A stretch of 64,000 bases of DNA, taken from NCBI GenBank assembly GCA_907165135.1, contig OU015569.1:6944001-7008000 (forward strand), in the 5' to 3' direction. This document shows, piece by piece, positions 1 to 13,475 of the stretch; the stretch's first letter is position 1, and every line of letters starts with the position of its first letter. The stretch comes from Oikopleura dioica. Taxonomy: Eukaryota > Chordata > Appendicularia > Copelata > Oikopleuridae. The notes beneath the pieces are model-generated. The model saw nothing but the letters and a program-made list of their open reading frames with translations. It did not search any database and had not been told where the DNA came from. Position numbers and translations under genes: made by a program.

Positions 1-320
1 AAAAGCATCATCGATTTCTCCCTGGGTAAATGAAGTTCATTCTACGAACATTCCAAGTTCTCTGGTGTTTATCTGAATCCAAATCAAGAATTTGTAGTGA
101 AGATAAAAGCTTGCAAAGGCACCATGAATAAAACAACAGAAAAGTCAGCAATAGACAAGGACCAAATAAGAAGATTCGTTGTATTTTTGCGCCACTTTCC
201 AGTTTTAAGAAGTACTAATAGAGTCAGTCCATTTCCAATGATTCCTTGTTTAGGTTACTAGCAGTGCTTGTAAGGATAAGTTTCGACTATTCCGCGTTCA
301 GATCGGGTTAGCTGCGGAGT

Positions 321-978
321 TTAGTATGGCTCAGTGGAAAGTCTCCCAGGAAGGGAATCTGTTTTAAGTAACCATGTGCCTATGACGAAGATCGCCGCGC
401 AGACTGCGAGGATAGTGTACTCGACCCATCCGAACTTCTGAGCTCTTTTCTCGCGGTTAGCAAACATCATATATAATGCCGTTATTTCTTGCTGCGTGGA
501 AAATTATCCGTGTTTTGGTCGGAAAGAATGCCTTATACGAAATGTAATTCTCAAATATACATTTTTCGGTCAGACGATTGTAAAGAGTACGTTTCTTGAG
601 TTTGAGTTTGCAACCGCTCCCCAGTTAGAGGACATTCCTCGTACAGGCAGGCGCAGAGGAACTGCCAAACCTCGCACTTCTCGTTGTAAATGTCTTCGGC
701 TGTCCAGTTTGAAGGAAGCTAAAATCATTTATTAGGGAATTAGAGTCCTCGAAAGAGCTGCCCATAAGGAACGATGGCTGTCCAATTATCTGTCAATTTT
801 CAAATACTGTCAGAACCAGCTTTGTCATTGATTAAACACTTTTCCGTACCTTGTCCAACTGTTGGTTCCAAATATCACTGAAACTGGCCTCTACCTCGGA
901 GCGTTTGTCCAAGAATTTCTGAGCAGTTTGGCACACACATGTTTCATAGAAATCATCTCGGAGGTCATGATCGCCCAT
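321..978 (-). CDS. Small single-pass membrane protein, unrecognised
   Basis: Three exons read on the minus strand from ATG at 978 (MGDHDLRDDFYETC...) to TAA at 321. The N-terminal half is acidic and cysteine-rich (TCVCQ, EKCEVWQFLCACLYEEC). The C-terminal exon has one clear membrane helix (VEYTILAVCAAIFVIGTWLL) followed by a short tail ending STEPY. The first intron (donor GTACGG) joins in frame at GT-AG. The second joins at GT-AG if the acceptor lies inside the last exon (ETAQKFGW). A longer join through MMFANREK would need a non-GT-AG site. Total about 120-140 residues. I do not recognise the family; the layout suggests a C-terminally anchored protein. Confidence 0.45.
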
Positions 979-3900
979 CAAACATCACTTGAGTCTGTCT
1001 CTCTCACGTTACGTTTTCAGTTTTGCTTCTTCGGCTTCACTGCTGTTCAGTTCGCCCGCTGAAATGGGCAAGTAGAGCACAGCCATAAAAAGTATTTTCA
1101 GTTAGGCTAAATGTACGCTCTATGTTAGCGCAAAATGCACCCGTGTCTTTACAGCAAATTAAGCCAACCAAATAGAGACTATTGAATTTGGGAAAGGTAT
1201 GAAAGGAATTCAAAAACAAGAATAAAATGTAATTATTCATGAGTCACAAACATGGATATCTTATCCTCTGAGTAACATTTCTTTTTCATTGGTGATAGAT
1301 TGGAAAAAATATCAGATGTAAAAATGCCAGTTCGAATTCACCAAGAAATTTATATTAATTTTTAAGCTCTTTATTTGATTAGAGATGCCTTCCTTTTTTC
1401 TCTTTGAGACTTTTTACGTTCGACTTACGATTCTCTCTTTACTAAACTTTTAATGATTAAAAATTATGAATAATGGTCAAAGGTGAAAGTTCCTCGAGCG
1501 AAAAACTGTCTGCCTTTGCGATTGTGTGCCTGAGTCGCCACTGAGCCTTGCTTTATCGCCAGTAGCGTGTGCGTCTAGATGCAGTGTGCCCTGGCCAGAG
1601 GTAGTAAATCACACTATGTGATAATTAATTCGTCATGTAAAGAGTCGACTGAGGACTGATGGATTAATTCCGAGCGCTAATAGAAAAAAACTGAAGCCAG
1701 TGTTTTGATCCATGGCTCCTTCAATTTTTGAACGAAAAGTAAATCTGGTTTACCAACAGAATATTTTCTACGTTTGAATCAACATCACATGCTTCTGGCT
1801 CTGATTTAGATTTTCTTAATCGAGATAGACGCAGTAAAGCCGAAAACAGGCAATTTAATCAAATTTACATGGATCTTGTGATCCAATCAGCCGAAAAGGT
1901 TTCATTTATGATCTTAACCATGGACAAATAAATTATATGGAATGAACCCCTAAAGCAAGCGGACATGGATGTACAGTGTAGATTAAAGATTATTAGCAGG
2001 CGGGAACTTCTGTCAGCTCGATATAAAATGTAAAAATAAACTTAAAAGGGTCGGCGTGCGGATTTATAGCGAGTAAGAATCTTAGTCCACGATTATAGGG
2101 CCGTTCGAAAGAAGGAGAATTCAATTATGCGAATGCAGTGCCAATACTCCCATATCAATAGCAACGGGCACATTAAAAACTGCTATATCTATAGACTAAA
2201 GCCTCCCTAGTGGAATTTTTTGGAAGGCATAGAATATTTTAAGAGTTAGCTTTCCAGTTCACTCTTGAGACTAGCAAAAACTTCTCGCGATAGAAGACTT
2301 TGCCTTTTTTCTACTAGAAAAACTATTTTAATGAAGAGCGTTTCATCCTGAAAATAAACATTAATTGACACGAAGAATAAGTGTTCTTTGGCATGTCGAG
2401 TTCAGATTTTAAGAAAAGAAGCTTACTTAAGTCGGTTTTCTCTAGGTTTGGGCAATTTATTTCTGGTGTATCTAAAAAGGAAAGTTTCACTGGATCATTG
2501 ATGACGAGGGGCGTCCGAAAGGGGTAATTAGTCAAAAAGACTTTTTATTTAATCAGCTTCTGTAACTGATTCTTTTGCCGGAAGGAAAAGCTCGCGTGGA
2601 CAAAGTCTTAGTCAAATAACATCCTTAGCACTTTTGTCTTACCAAAGCCAAGTTTTGAAAAATACGGTAGAAAAGAAAGAAAAGGCTCTTTCTCCGTCTC
2701 TGGATGATCTTGAATGCCAATACCTTCCTTTTGCTTGGAATATTTTGTGGAAAGGATCTGGTTAACATTTGACAGGCGAATCTGTCAGACATCTTTATAT
2801 AATAGAGCGATACCAAGCCTGTCAATTATCCGTCATGGAATCGCCGTAAGGACCAAATCGCTCCGATCTATTTTCCATCGAAACCTCAATATTATAACCT
2901 CGTTATTATTACCGTCGTGTTTAGTAATTGAAAGTGCAAAACAGGCACTTATACACGTTTGCATTTTCGACCTGGGGCCGCTAGCCGAGATTCTTATTTT
3001 ATTCAATTTCCCGCGAAAATGGATCACGGGGATCAATGGCTACATAATATTATTCCTCCTGCCTTTCTACCGCCGCGCGTATTATTTCTTATTCTTTCTA
3101 ATCAAAATTGTTCTTATAAACTAAAAAAGAAGGACTTGCTCGTTTTCGCTCTCTGGCTTCTCAGGTGAACTCTAGTGTCCTTTATCGCTTTTTGGAGCGT
3201 ACGGTATTCAAATTATTTTTGTGACACTTGAACAATGCGATGGAGGTCACGAATCGACGAACATTTTTTTCAGTGAGAAAATTGCTACTAACATAATATT
3301 CTAATAACTAACAGGCTTGCAATTTGGAATGGTTGGAATGCGAAGCAAACTCGCATTTGCGATTCACAACAAAATGATACGTATTTTTTTTATTTACGGC
3401 GATCTGCTTTTCTGTGCCTTGTTTTATATACCGCGGTTGGGACGTGCACGTTGTGGAAATCTGCAATTCAAAAACATTATTTGAATGAGTATATGCTCCT
3501 TTTTCGTTGCTGATTCTAATGACTGGCATAAATAAAACGTTTGTTTGGAGAAGAAGGTTATATGCAGCAAAAGACAAGCATACAGCGACGGTGATTATAG
3601 TAATTAGATGAAATAGGAAAGGATCTTTTCGCTTTCTCCCGAAAATTGACTCTTAAAAATCATCTCGAAATGCCGACACGATATCCCGAAGTACTGTTTT
3701 GGGTCGCTCAAGAGAGAACTAGCAGAGAAAACAAATGAAAGAGCTTGATAGACCTTTTCAAAGACATCAAGAGCAAAGATTCCTGACCCGACGTTTGGAG
3801 TAGTTCCTTTCGAGCGCGCGGTTTTTGTCTTGGTTCAATACTGATAAAAACACCGCTCAAAAGCAGTAATAGAGGACTGCGAATAGTTTAATTGTCGCAA

Positions 3901-5160
3901 CATCTCTTTGAACCCCCATCAAGCCTCAGTAATTATAATAATCCTTTTCATGTTCTACGTTATCATCAAACACTTGGTAACAAGCTTTTTATAAAACAAA
4001 AGAAAATGTGCTTCAGAAAGACTCGCACAAGCGCTGGAGAAGCCACGAACGACTGAGTTAGCGAATCCGCGAAATCAGCGGCGGTTGAATCACAAGTCAA
4101 TTTTAAGTCAGGTTTTAAGGAACTCAGCACAATCACGACTTGCCGCGTGGTCGATCGTTTTTAGACGGCATTCAGAACGTGGCCCAAAGTGATAGCATTC
4201 TCTGACCAGGAACTGCACTCTAATAAAACGGCCAATTGAATTGACACCTTAATCGAATACTGTTTTGCATGAAATAAAAATAGACTCAGTAAATGACTTT
4301 GACACTAACAAAAAACAATCATTGGCCGACTAAATACTGTTTTGGCAATCAGCAATTGATTTAATTAATTACTGTTTGCAATGGACACAAAATATTTCCA
4401 TTCATTTTTTGGCTCTCAAGTAAATGGCCATCCTAATTGGCTTGGATGCGAGCTCTGGACGAAAAATTGAATCATTCGCGTTCGCATTTTCATAACTTAT
4501 ACTTTTCATTTTTCGGAAATGTTAGATCTTTTCGCGAAATCACGTAAAATAGCCATTATAATCGATATTTGGTTCTTATCTTCAGGAAAAAGGGCAAATT
4601 AGAATAAATGAAAAGTAATATTGGATAAGATGCGGCTCGCGGTTTTCTCGTTGCTACGAAAATTATATATTTTTTCTTGCATATTTTCTTTGCGAAAATA
4701 ACTTCGAGTGTTTCACGTTTTCTGACCTGTGAAAATAAAGTTAGCTAATATAATATTACTAACATCCTATTAGTGTCGACATTCGCAACAACTACTTTAA
4801 TCGAGCTTCTTCCGCAGACCGCTAACAATTAGCACAAACGGCTCTTACCATCACCCACTTCATTCCAGGATATGAGCAAGCACTTGACACTAATAAGATC
4901 GCAATTATCGAAGCCTCGACAGTGGATACAACAATAGCACCTTATCATGAAATCACGTGTTCGAAATTTTACTAGAGATTACTAAGTGAAGAGACTGTAG
5001 TTTCAAAAGCAAAAGTTTTCGGAACAGCCTGCAGAGATTAATCTATAATATCGAACACTTGAGGAAGATCTCACTGTGGCTTTGGGTGTCATTCGCACTC
5101 GGCGACCAGAAGTTCACAAAACTGCCGCCGGAACTGGTAGACAGGTGGCCGACAATTGAG
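979..5160. other. Gene-poor stretch
   Basis: About 4 kb of AT-rich sequence with only short scattered open frames and no run that reads like protein. I see no convincing exon, repeat array or RNA gene. It could hold regulatory DNA or upstream exons of the gene that follows. Confidence 0.4.
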
Positions 5161-5164
5161 CTGA

Positions 5165-6796
5165 GCCGAGTTAACTCTGGTTAAGCTTATTCTCAGCTTC
5201 GTCGATGAAAACCGCGGCGGTCGATTTAACGAAGAAGGGTAAGTTTCGCGAGGCACATTTTTACAGGGCAGAGCCGAAATTCGCTGAGTTCGCGCGCCAG
5301 GCTGCTCCGTTGCTGAGGCATGGCATTTTTGGAAAGCTGAGGACGTGCATTCATGAATGCGCCTGGAAAGTAAATCTTCTGCGAGTAATTGTTTCAAGGC
5401 CCATTAACACATAGAATAGGCAAAGGATTTGCGATCCAACAGAAAGAAAAATCAGCAAAGATTGATGCTCGCGTCATCTGGATTTTCTGACGAGTTGGCT
5501 GCTGATCTCGTCGCTTTAATGTGGCAAAACTCGGTCGACATTCTTGATCGTGAAGATGATGACGAGGTCAACTTGAACCAATTCAAGTCTCTTCGTTTGT
5601 ACTCCAAAATTATTTTCGTCCCAGAATTAGGAAAAAGGTTCTGCGCCGAAAGTATTTCCGCTCTGGCTTCAGAAATGTTTGCCAAATATCTTTTGCTTTT
5701 CGCTTTCTAGAGCATTTAGAAAGCATGGGTCCAGGCGCAACAGTGCCGCCAAAGAGACAGGCACTCTTTGTTCTTATGTAAGCCTATAACACTTACATTT
5801 ACTCAAAAGGGTTCTGAAATCGTGGCTGACATGCCAAGCACAGCGCGGATAATGTGAACCTTTTTAAAGTTATGCTCGGTTTTCATGAGAACATCCTGTC
5901 GAGCCTTGACGAGTCATCTGGTAATCTACAGTAATGACCCATAATCAACCCTGTTTAGAGCACTTGATGAATAAGGAGATTCTGAATCTTTCGCCCACAG
6001 AGGAGTCCCTCGCATTTTTAGAGTTCGACCTTCCAACGGGAAATACTTCTTCAACGAGGTTCTAAGTTTGCCAAAAAATAATAAATAATATCAAATTTGA
6101 AGACTTGACTCTTCTTTTGAGTTCGTCAACCTCCTCGATTACGAAGTTTTTCAAGATGTTTCCGTCGAGTTTGGTGGCAATTTCCATATTTCTCTTGGAA
6201 TAGGACCGGATTTAACATAACAAAAATTGCTCTTTTTATTGTTCAAGGAAAAAAAGTAGAGCAATATCGTGAAAATCTGTAAAAAAGAACCAAGTTATGC
6301 CAGGAACGGTGTTTTTTCTCGACATATGGCCGAAAACGTAACAGAAAAGCGAAAATTTTGGGCAATTTGTTGTTTAGGGCTCGTGGTAGGGGTCGAAAGT
6401 TTTAGAGTCGATGTGGTGGTGACATAATGGGCGTTATTCGGTCGATCACATGGTTTTTGGTAAAACACGGTAAAAGCCATTTAGCAACAAGACAAGTGGT
6501 GCCTACGAGGCAAATGGTGGACGAAAAAATAAGACCCTGCTCGGAAACAGTTAAAATCATCACTCTCAAGCAGCGCTAACTATGACAAACTGTCGTGATT
6601 TTCATACAAGTCCTGTGAAGCTAACGTCGCCATCAAGGTGAAGAATCTCTCAATCCCAATTTTCGTCCTGATGCACTTTGGTGACGGGGTCATCCAACAG
6701 GTGAGCTCTCGCCTTTTTTATCGTCTATCCTAAATTTAGATTGACGGGGTTTGGACTGGAACCGGCGTTAGTGACCCAAAAGGAAAACGTTTTTAA
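5165..6796 (+). CDS. Multi-exon gene, unrecognised, 5' end not located
   Basis: Several short exons read as protein on the plus strand. A helical exon (LTLVKLILSFVDENRGG, then AEPKFAEFARQAAPLL) uses a strong GTAAGT donor near 5239. It is followed by SSGFSDELAADLVALMWQ ending in an acidic stretch, then NKEILNLSPTEESLAFLEF, then FVNLLDYEVFQDVSVEFGG, and a last exon ending DGVWTGTGVSDPKGKRF with TAA at 6796. The last intron (GTGAGC...TTTAG) is clearly canonical. The helical first half and beta-like second half suggest a globular cytosolic protein. I cannot name the family. The start and some joins are uncertain, and a decayed gene is not excluded. Confidence 0.4.
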
Positions 6797-8245
6797 TATA
6801 TATCTAGTTTAATAGAAGAATGGAATTTTTGAAAACAGAGTCAGTTGAGATGCAATTCACTGATCTTTGGTTCTGCTAATTGCGATAAAGATTTTTCTTC
6901 TTCCGGCTTTAATAAATGCTTCGGCTTGAATCCGGTTTTTTAACTCCTATTGCATTTAATTCGTGTCAAACCAGGTAACACGTTCCGAATCTATTCCAAT
7001 GTGATTAAGCGAGTCCTAAAGATCTGAAAAGATCGACTTCCTTTGGATAGAACTAGGCATTGATAAAATGCAAGACGACGTCGGCATGTTCAAAACATTA
7101 ATTTAACATCAAACTACTCTTATCGGCAAAGCTTCTAAAACTGAACGCAAGTGTTAAACGTAAGCAAAATAATCATTCGAAATTGCGCTTCTCCAAATAC
7201 ATCAATCTACTTTTAGAAACTGTAAGTTGCGATTACAGCGAGTGAACAAATAGCTTTATTCTCGCTAATCCGGTAATTGTCTAAAATGCCTTATCTTTTG
7301 ATTTTCGCGTGTTTTTAATTATAATGATATCAAAATCGAATTGCTTTGCGAAAACAGCAGTTTGTTTTTAGGCGAAGCATGAAACGTTGCATTGATGGAG
7401 TTACTCTTTAATTGACCCTTGAATCAACAACATTAGAATTAGTAAAGGCGATCAGGCTCGTAAGCACGCGCTTACAAGTCTACCAAATTTGACCCTGCGG
7501 AAATGCAAATCAGAGCAATCAATATAAGCCAACGAAGTGAAAAGAACATAAACTTTATTAAAAGCAAGAGTTTACTTGTTAAGATCGGGTTAGAATATCA
7601 AAGATAGACGTTTTTATTATGCTTGTCTATTGATATCGTTTGTCAAGGGTCTTCAAATTATTTTTTGTATTGGGCTTATGAATTCTCTCTCGAGACTACT
7701 GCTGCTACTATTAATCTCAGCATTTTTATCTTGATTTATGCGCAAGCGAAAAAATTAAGCTATCGAGATTGGTAATTTGGAGACAAACAAAGCTCTTTTT
7801 CGAGTTTCAAAAGCAAAAGTGTCCAATAAAGCGCATATCGCGAAATGTTATAAAGATATCATGAAATCTACTCTGGCTATTAAATTCAAATTACTGATTA
7901 AAAATCGAAAATTTCAATAGGTGAGTCTAAACGAAGGGAGCATTTATACAGGGAAAAGTACGAATAAACATTTGAGCCAAATGGTGAGTTCCACGAGCCT
8001 GTGAAACTTGGCTAATCGTCAAAGTCAAAGAGTTAAAATTACAGAAAACGTAGAATAGTTTGTCTTTAGTTCCGAGGTAATATCGCAACTTTCGTCCATC
8101 AAGCAGCATGCGCGAATGGTCGCCAGCTTTGTTTGGTGCGATGAGTCATCATCATCATTATTTTACATCAATTTTCAACATATATGTACAATTTTGGGGT
8201 TGGTGAACACTACTCCATAGCGAAGCGTCAGACTCGTTGATTTTT
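6797..8245. other. Intergenic, no gene seen
   Basis: About 1.4 kb of AT-rich sequence between two convergent genes. No exon-like frame or structured RNA was recognised. Confidence 0.4.
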
Positions 8246-9914
8246 CTACGCGTCAGACTGGCAATCAGATGTGGAGCGGTGTTCCACAGATTCGTTTCCG
8301 GAATCGGAACTGATCTCTGCGTTCTGCTGCTCTTTTTCGTCGGTGGACGAGCAAGTAGATCCCAAAATCAACTGATGTTGTCGCTGGAGCTCATCATAAG
8401 CTCCTGGTTTGAGTAAAACAACTCTAAAAAGTGGGTTATATCTTGAGATGACAAAGAAGCCTAGAAGTACCTGTATTTATTGCTGACGACGCGTTCCCTA
8501 AGAACTCCCACGGCAAATTTAGCGCATCGTGCAGTTGGATATTCGACAATAGCGCAATAAGTTCCCTGGAATTTGTAATTCAAAGATGGAATGAACTTGA
8601 TTCTCTAGTAGGACGTTTTGTTGCTGAAATATACACACCTGGAGTTCAACGCTGGGTACCCATCGAGTAATGTCATTTGGTAGCGTCTGGAAGGGAGGAA
8701 GCACTCGCGCAGAAACTACATCACCATATGGTCGGAAAATATCTAAAAGGCAGAATATAATAGAACGATGTAATCATCAAGCAGGAATGTATTATACAAA
8801 CCGACAACGTCAGGAAGACTTCTGTGGTTAGGGCCGAGTCCAACGATGAGAACTTTGTTGAATGGACCTTGTTTTTGTTTGTCAGCGTTGGAGTTAGATT
8901 TTTTTGCGTTGTTGTGCATCTTCTTTGGGGCGAATGGTTTTTGGAAGGATCTATAATTCCGCTTGCCAAGGAGGATGATTTTCGATGTTATACCTCTGTG
9001 CTTGATGTTGACGAGTGTCGATGAAATTCATGAATGGGGAAGCTCCTTGCTTGACAGGAGCGCCTTTTCTGGCGTTAGGAATCCAAGAAGAGTGCATATA
9101 ATTGTTTTTTGGGATGCCGCTGCCGATTGGAGAGATGTTCTTCTTTTGCTGTTCAAAATGGTTTCGCTCGAATTTGATGTCCTTATCATTCGAGAAGTTG
9201 ATGTTGTGTTTCTTGGGTACTCCAACATTGAACGCGTTCTGAAGGAGATGGACGGAGTTCATCTTAGCCAGGGTTGAGCATTACGTTGTTAGTTTTTCTG
9301 ATGAAATCATATCATAAAATCTAAATCGTGTAACCCTGAGCTGATTCTGTTGCTTTGGTAGGAAGGCAGCAAGACTAGCAGCAGCAGCAGCTTGCGGCCA
9401 TAGAGCGGCCGCAGCATTGAGCTGAGCGGAATAATGCTGAGCGGAGGCTGAAGAAACATCAGGGGAGAAGGATCTACAACATTTAATTAAGTAATCACTT
9501 TGGAAATCGAGCTCGTATGCGGTCAGACAGGCCCACTACTGCTCTCTGTAAAATACCGAATTGAACTGTTCCCAGAGTCTCGATCGACAGAAGATGCCGC
9601 AGAACCGGTTGAAGGTGGCCGAGTCGATCCACAGGCTGAGTCGGAGCTAGTCGACCAGATTGAGTTCAACGATGGCACCTGCTGGATTTTCTCTTGGTTC
9701 TTTAGTTGTTCCAGCTGAAAACCGTAGAACCGGGTCTTTGCAAGGTTATTTTACAGGTCTCAGTCCCCACCCAAAATTCTCATTTCCTCTTTTATCAGAG
9801 ATATCTCCAATGCCGGTCAAATTCAAGATTTTATCATGGTTGTAACCGTCCCTGGAGATCGTTGATGGCTTCCAAAATGTAGGGCAAGGACTCTTGGTTA
9901 TCGTAAGTCGCCAT
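8246..9914 (-). CDS. RRM-domain RNA-binding protein, LARP6-type RRM resemblance
   Basis: Minus strand, from about 9914 (MATYDNQESLPYILEAINDL) to TAG at 8246. A low-complexity N-terminal half includes an alanine/leucine-rich segment (AAAALWPQAAAAASLAAFL, 9370-9430) and Asn/Lys-rich sequence. It is followed by one RRM-like fold. Strand 1 reads NKVLIVGLGPN, then IFRPYGDVVSARVLPP, strand 3 GTYCAIVEYP, and a final strand KYRVVLLKPGAYDEL. The order and the PPDI-like insert resemble the RRM of LARP6, but I see no La motif upstream, so the family call is tentative. The tail is Ser/Glu-rich. Most introns are 40-60 bases with GT-AG ends; the 43-base intron before RSFQKPFAPKK is canonical. The join after the first exon is ambiguous. 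Confidence 0.5.
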
Positions 9915-12900
9915 TTCTCGTCTGGTAGAGATCTAAAAATCCAGCTTAGAAGGTTTCATTCCCGCGTTTTCAGTTTTCTAACCCCTGGATGCGCTTTCTC
10001 AAAATATATCTCTCTTGAATAAATCCAACTTTTACAAATAAATTATGACTTCTGATTTTCACTGGTTGGAGTTTCTGGTTCTCCGCGTTGCTCTAAGACA
10101 GCTTTATCTCTCGTTCTTACAATATAGATAAGCGTCTAGCTCAGCTGGAGACCCCGGAGAAAAGAAAAACTACACTCTATCGCTTTCTTGTGAACAGCAG
10201 CTTCTCAACAACTTATTTCGTTCCCCCGACGAAATTGTCGAATTCGTGATTGTCGGAATCGCTCACGAGCGATGCAATTCATTCCAGAGAGAAGAGCGAG
10301 AACAATTGCTCCCTGTGCAAGGTTAATTGCTCTGAGCAGAAAACAATTAGTTTGGGCAAAATTCGCCGAACTGGCCTCAAAAAATATCTACTGTTGCTCA
10401 CACGCATTTGCTATTTGTCACGTGAGGTTTTTGTCGGATATTGAGTTGCCAAGTTGGAGCTGGGTAAGTTCGAGTTCCCGAAAATACTCACAAAGTGATT
10501 CAACAAGGCTTCACCACTGAGCCAGCCCAGATTATCTTTGTTCTGGAAAGTGTTTGTCGATATTATGTTTCAACTTTCCGCTCAACTCAAGACAAGGCGT
10601 CGGTCAGCTTTTCACTGATTTAACGTGGACTTTACCTTTAGTAGCGCGATCGCTTGTAGAGCTGGAAAGAGAGGAGGTCGCGTTCCTAAGAAGATAAAAA
10701 CATAGAAGCACGTGCCATACACTTTCTAGGGCATAGAAGCGATAACCTACCAGATAGAATAAGACTCTGGTGGGATTCGGAAGTCTTATCGCAAAAATTA
10801 TTCAAAAAAAAATCACTGAAAAAACTCTTAATCCTTATTTCAAAATGTCTTATTGTGAATCCCAAGATTTAGGGTTATATTAAATTTTTATATAAAAATT
10901 TATGCCTATTAGTATTCTTTAAGTATATCAAATGAAAACAAGAAACAAAATGAGTGGAGAAAGGAATTAAAGAGTTAGCCGAGTTGTTGTCAAAGATTTA
11001 ACCCGTTTGGTAAAAGCCAAGTTCAAAAATGCAGGTTCGTTTAAAAAATAATCGAAATTTAAAACAATTGATTTGTCGAAGAGCAAGTTGATAATCAACT
11101 ATATTCACGAAATGCTTTTGTACGGATGCATTTGCTGATCAGTGTTTGAGGATAAATGTATTGACATCAGCGTTGCAGTATCCGTTTCCTTGTTCAAGAC
11201 GTGTGTTGCTCAGTCGTTTAAATATATTTAAGAGCAATCGCTGCTCTGTCGTTACACCTGAAAGCAAAATCATCAATAAGGCGGTTCTAATTGAATAATT
11301 GGAATAAAACTGTTTTTTGAAGGTCGGTGGGATGCTTTTAGCGGCGCTCGGATTTCATCTCCATCTAAGCCGATGAAGCAAATAAGTTCTTATTCTTCAC
11401 GATATTATAACGCACAAAGCTCATTAACGCATTAAGAGTTCTTAACGAGGAGCAAGTATGAATCGCTCTATCGCTGATCTGCTCAGGTTCATGGATCAAC
11501 CAAGAACAATATTTACGAACTGTTTCTATAAACTTGGCGCTGTATATCTTCCTTGAAAGAACGTGCGGTTTCATCTCGAGTATCGAAACAAGAAAATTTT
11601 GTATTCAAGCGAAGGAGATCTCTTACGAAACAATGTTAAATTCAATCTAGCCCGTTAAAAAGAAGCCATTTCGCTGACCACTATATAAAGTAAATTTTCG
11701 AGTGCGATTACATGCTCCTGAAATGAGGCGATGATTATTCTGAGAAGATTAGACCGCATGATTTTTCAGTGCTCACGAGCTTGAAATCTCAAAACTGATC
11801 AAGCGACCGCTAAGACGCACCTTCCGTAATCGGTGAGAAAAAAACTCCGTTCAAAACAGTGATATATCCAAAATCTGAAACGTTCCGTTAACTTACCGTT
11901 AGTCACTCAAAAAAATATGTATGGAGATATCTCCAATCGTCAAGAGCCGTTTCAAAGTCTGAAAAAGATAAATCAGTAATAATAACAAGAGTAAAAAGAA
12001 TACAATCTCTCATGAATCCTTATCACTAAGGATAGTTGAAATTGTTTCAGAAAGGATTGATTATAAAAAAGGCAGTTTCTCTTATGATTGCTGGTTATTC
12101 TTTGATTTTCGTTTTTAATATAAGACCTTCATTCTCTGAAATATCTCTAGTTAAATCTTGCACTTTGGACAAGAGAGCATCCGGTTTCCGGGCTTCTGCC
12201 TCTCATTTTTTTATGATATTAAAAGGTTGGAGCGCACAGTTTGTGCTCCACCATGGTGCTCCTGCAGCGCCATCAGTAAGAACCGAACTGCGCAATCTTG
12301 TGGCTAATCGTGGTCTGGTGCTTACTATCGTAGAATTAATTATTAGGAGTAAACTTCTCGTTCTACCCTTGGTTCAATTAGATCTAATAATAACCAAACC
12401 CAATTAGAAAGTATTTATAATTTTGTTTTCACTCAAATCACAAAATAATAGATTCTCTCAATCAGTTGTGTACTTTTCATAATCGGTAACTTAGAACAAC
12501 TGACTTCAAAACGGTTGGCATCAAAATTACAACTATCCATAGCAATTTCCTAGTTTTTTTTTTTAATTTCGGTCTGTCAAGCCGATTAAAAGTTGTATGT
12601 GATTCTTAAATTGAGCAAGAAATGATAGGTTTTCTGAATTCTTGAGTAGAAGATCGCATTCTTTGAGAAAGAATCGTTCGGCAATATAAAGCTCGCTCGT
12701 TTTGAAAGCGACAATTAGTGAAGCCGCCTGATTTCATGATTGCCAGGTGATGCATTTTAGAGACACTGGAGCGGATTCGTGCTGCTAATCGAGATTGGAG
12801 CTGCCAGAGACCAAGCTCTTTTATGCTGGGACAAATTCTTGATGTGTCGATTTGAGAAGCAGCTCATTTTGCTTAGAGCAAAAAGCCGATGCGGTTCGCT

Positions 12901-13274
12901 GTCGCCACAAAAATTCAAATTTTGGGCTTAGAGCAACGTAGAACTTGACTTTATATGTATGGCCAACTAACAGTGGCTTCATACGATTACGGTAGAGACC
13001 CACGTTTTGGGGAAACAATTAGATTCCAACTAGTGCGCCAATCTCACAAGTCTAGCAGGAATAAGCTAGACAGTGTTCCAACAACTGTTTTTGGTGCAAC
13101 AAACATATTGTCAGCTTTGTCTTACAATATTTGTGAAAATTTCTAGTTGCCAAAATTAACGCTGTAAATCAAATATTTGAGCTTATTCTCCACCTCTTCC
13201 AGGGAGGCTTATCTTCGACTGTGCTCATCATCACTTGTTCCCAAAGTGGTTTCGTACGTTTTTATGGTTTATTT
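9915..13274. other. Gene-poor stretch upstream of U2 snRNA
   Basis: Over 3 kb with scattered open frames. The longest, 12036-12407 on the plus strand, does not read like a conserved protein and has no exon support. Nothing else recognised. Confidence 0.35.
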
Positions 13275-13290
13275 CTCCCCAGTAGGGGAG
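13275..13290 (-). terminator. Perfect 6-bp hairpin just 3' of U2
   Basis: An inverted repeat, CTCCCC and GGGGAG separated by four bases, directly abuts the predicted U2 3' end. It could be a 3'-end formation element or an extra terminal stem of the RNA. Its role is inference from position only. Confidence 0.35.
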
Positions 13291-13475
13291 TGGGCCGAGC
13301 TCGCCGGTACTGCAATAGCGAGTCAACCCGTGGGAAGAGCGGAGCAAGCCCCTAACTACATCCCTAGTTCCAAAAATCAGGGTGACAATAGACGTCCCAG
13401 TAGGGACGGTCCCAGCTGTCACACTGAGAAGAACAGATACTACACTTGATCTTAGCCACAAAGGCCGGAAGCGAT
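13291..13475 (-). ncRNA. U2: U2 spliceosomal snRNA
   Basis: Minus-strand RNA starting ATCGCTTCCGGCC at 13475. It has the near-invariant U2 5' domain, including GATCAAGTGTAGTATCTG, which contains the GUAGUA branch-point recognition sequence. A stem-loop II region follows, then an Sm site (GATTTTTGG near 13370) and a stem-loop IV with the typical TATTGCAGTACC loop. Length about 185 bases matches metazoan U2. U2 pairs with the intron branch site in the spliceosome. Stem I differs slightly from vertebrate U2. A TATA-like element (CTTTATAG, 13505-13512) lies about 30 bases upstream. I place the 3' end at the stem IV flank; it may be off by a few bases. Confidence 0.95.

Noticed and set aside
430-600. 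Intron flanked by CAAGAAA direct repeats in the first membrane-protein gene
   Set aside because: A canonical GT-AG join (ETAQKFGW) is also in frame, so no unusual splicing need be invoked.
8935-9010. 34-base AG-AG intron in the RRM gene
   Set aside because: Moving the acceptor to the next AG gives a 43-base GT-AG intron in frame.
12036-12407. 123-codon plus-strand frame
   Set aside because: No motif, no splice context and biased hydrophobic composition of AT-rich DNA; not supported as a gene.
13177-13461. Open frames on both strands
   Set aside because: They overlie the U2 snRNA and its flanks, which fully explain the conservation.
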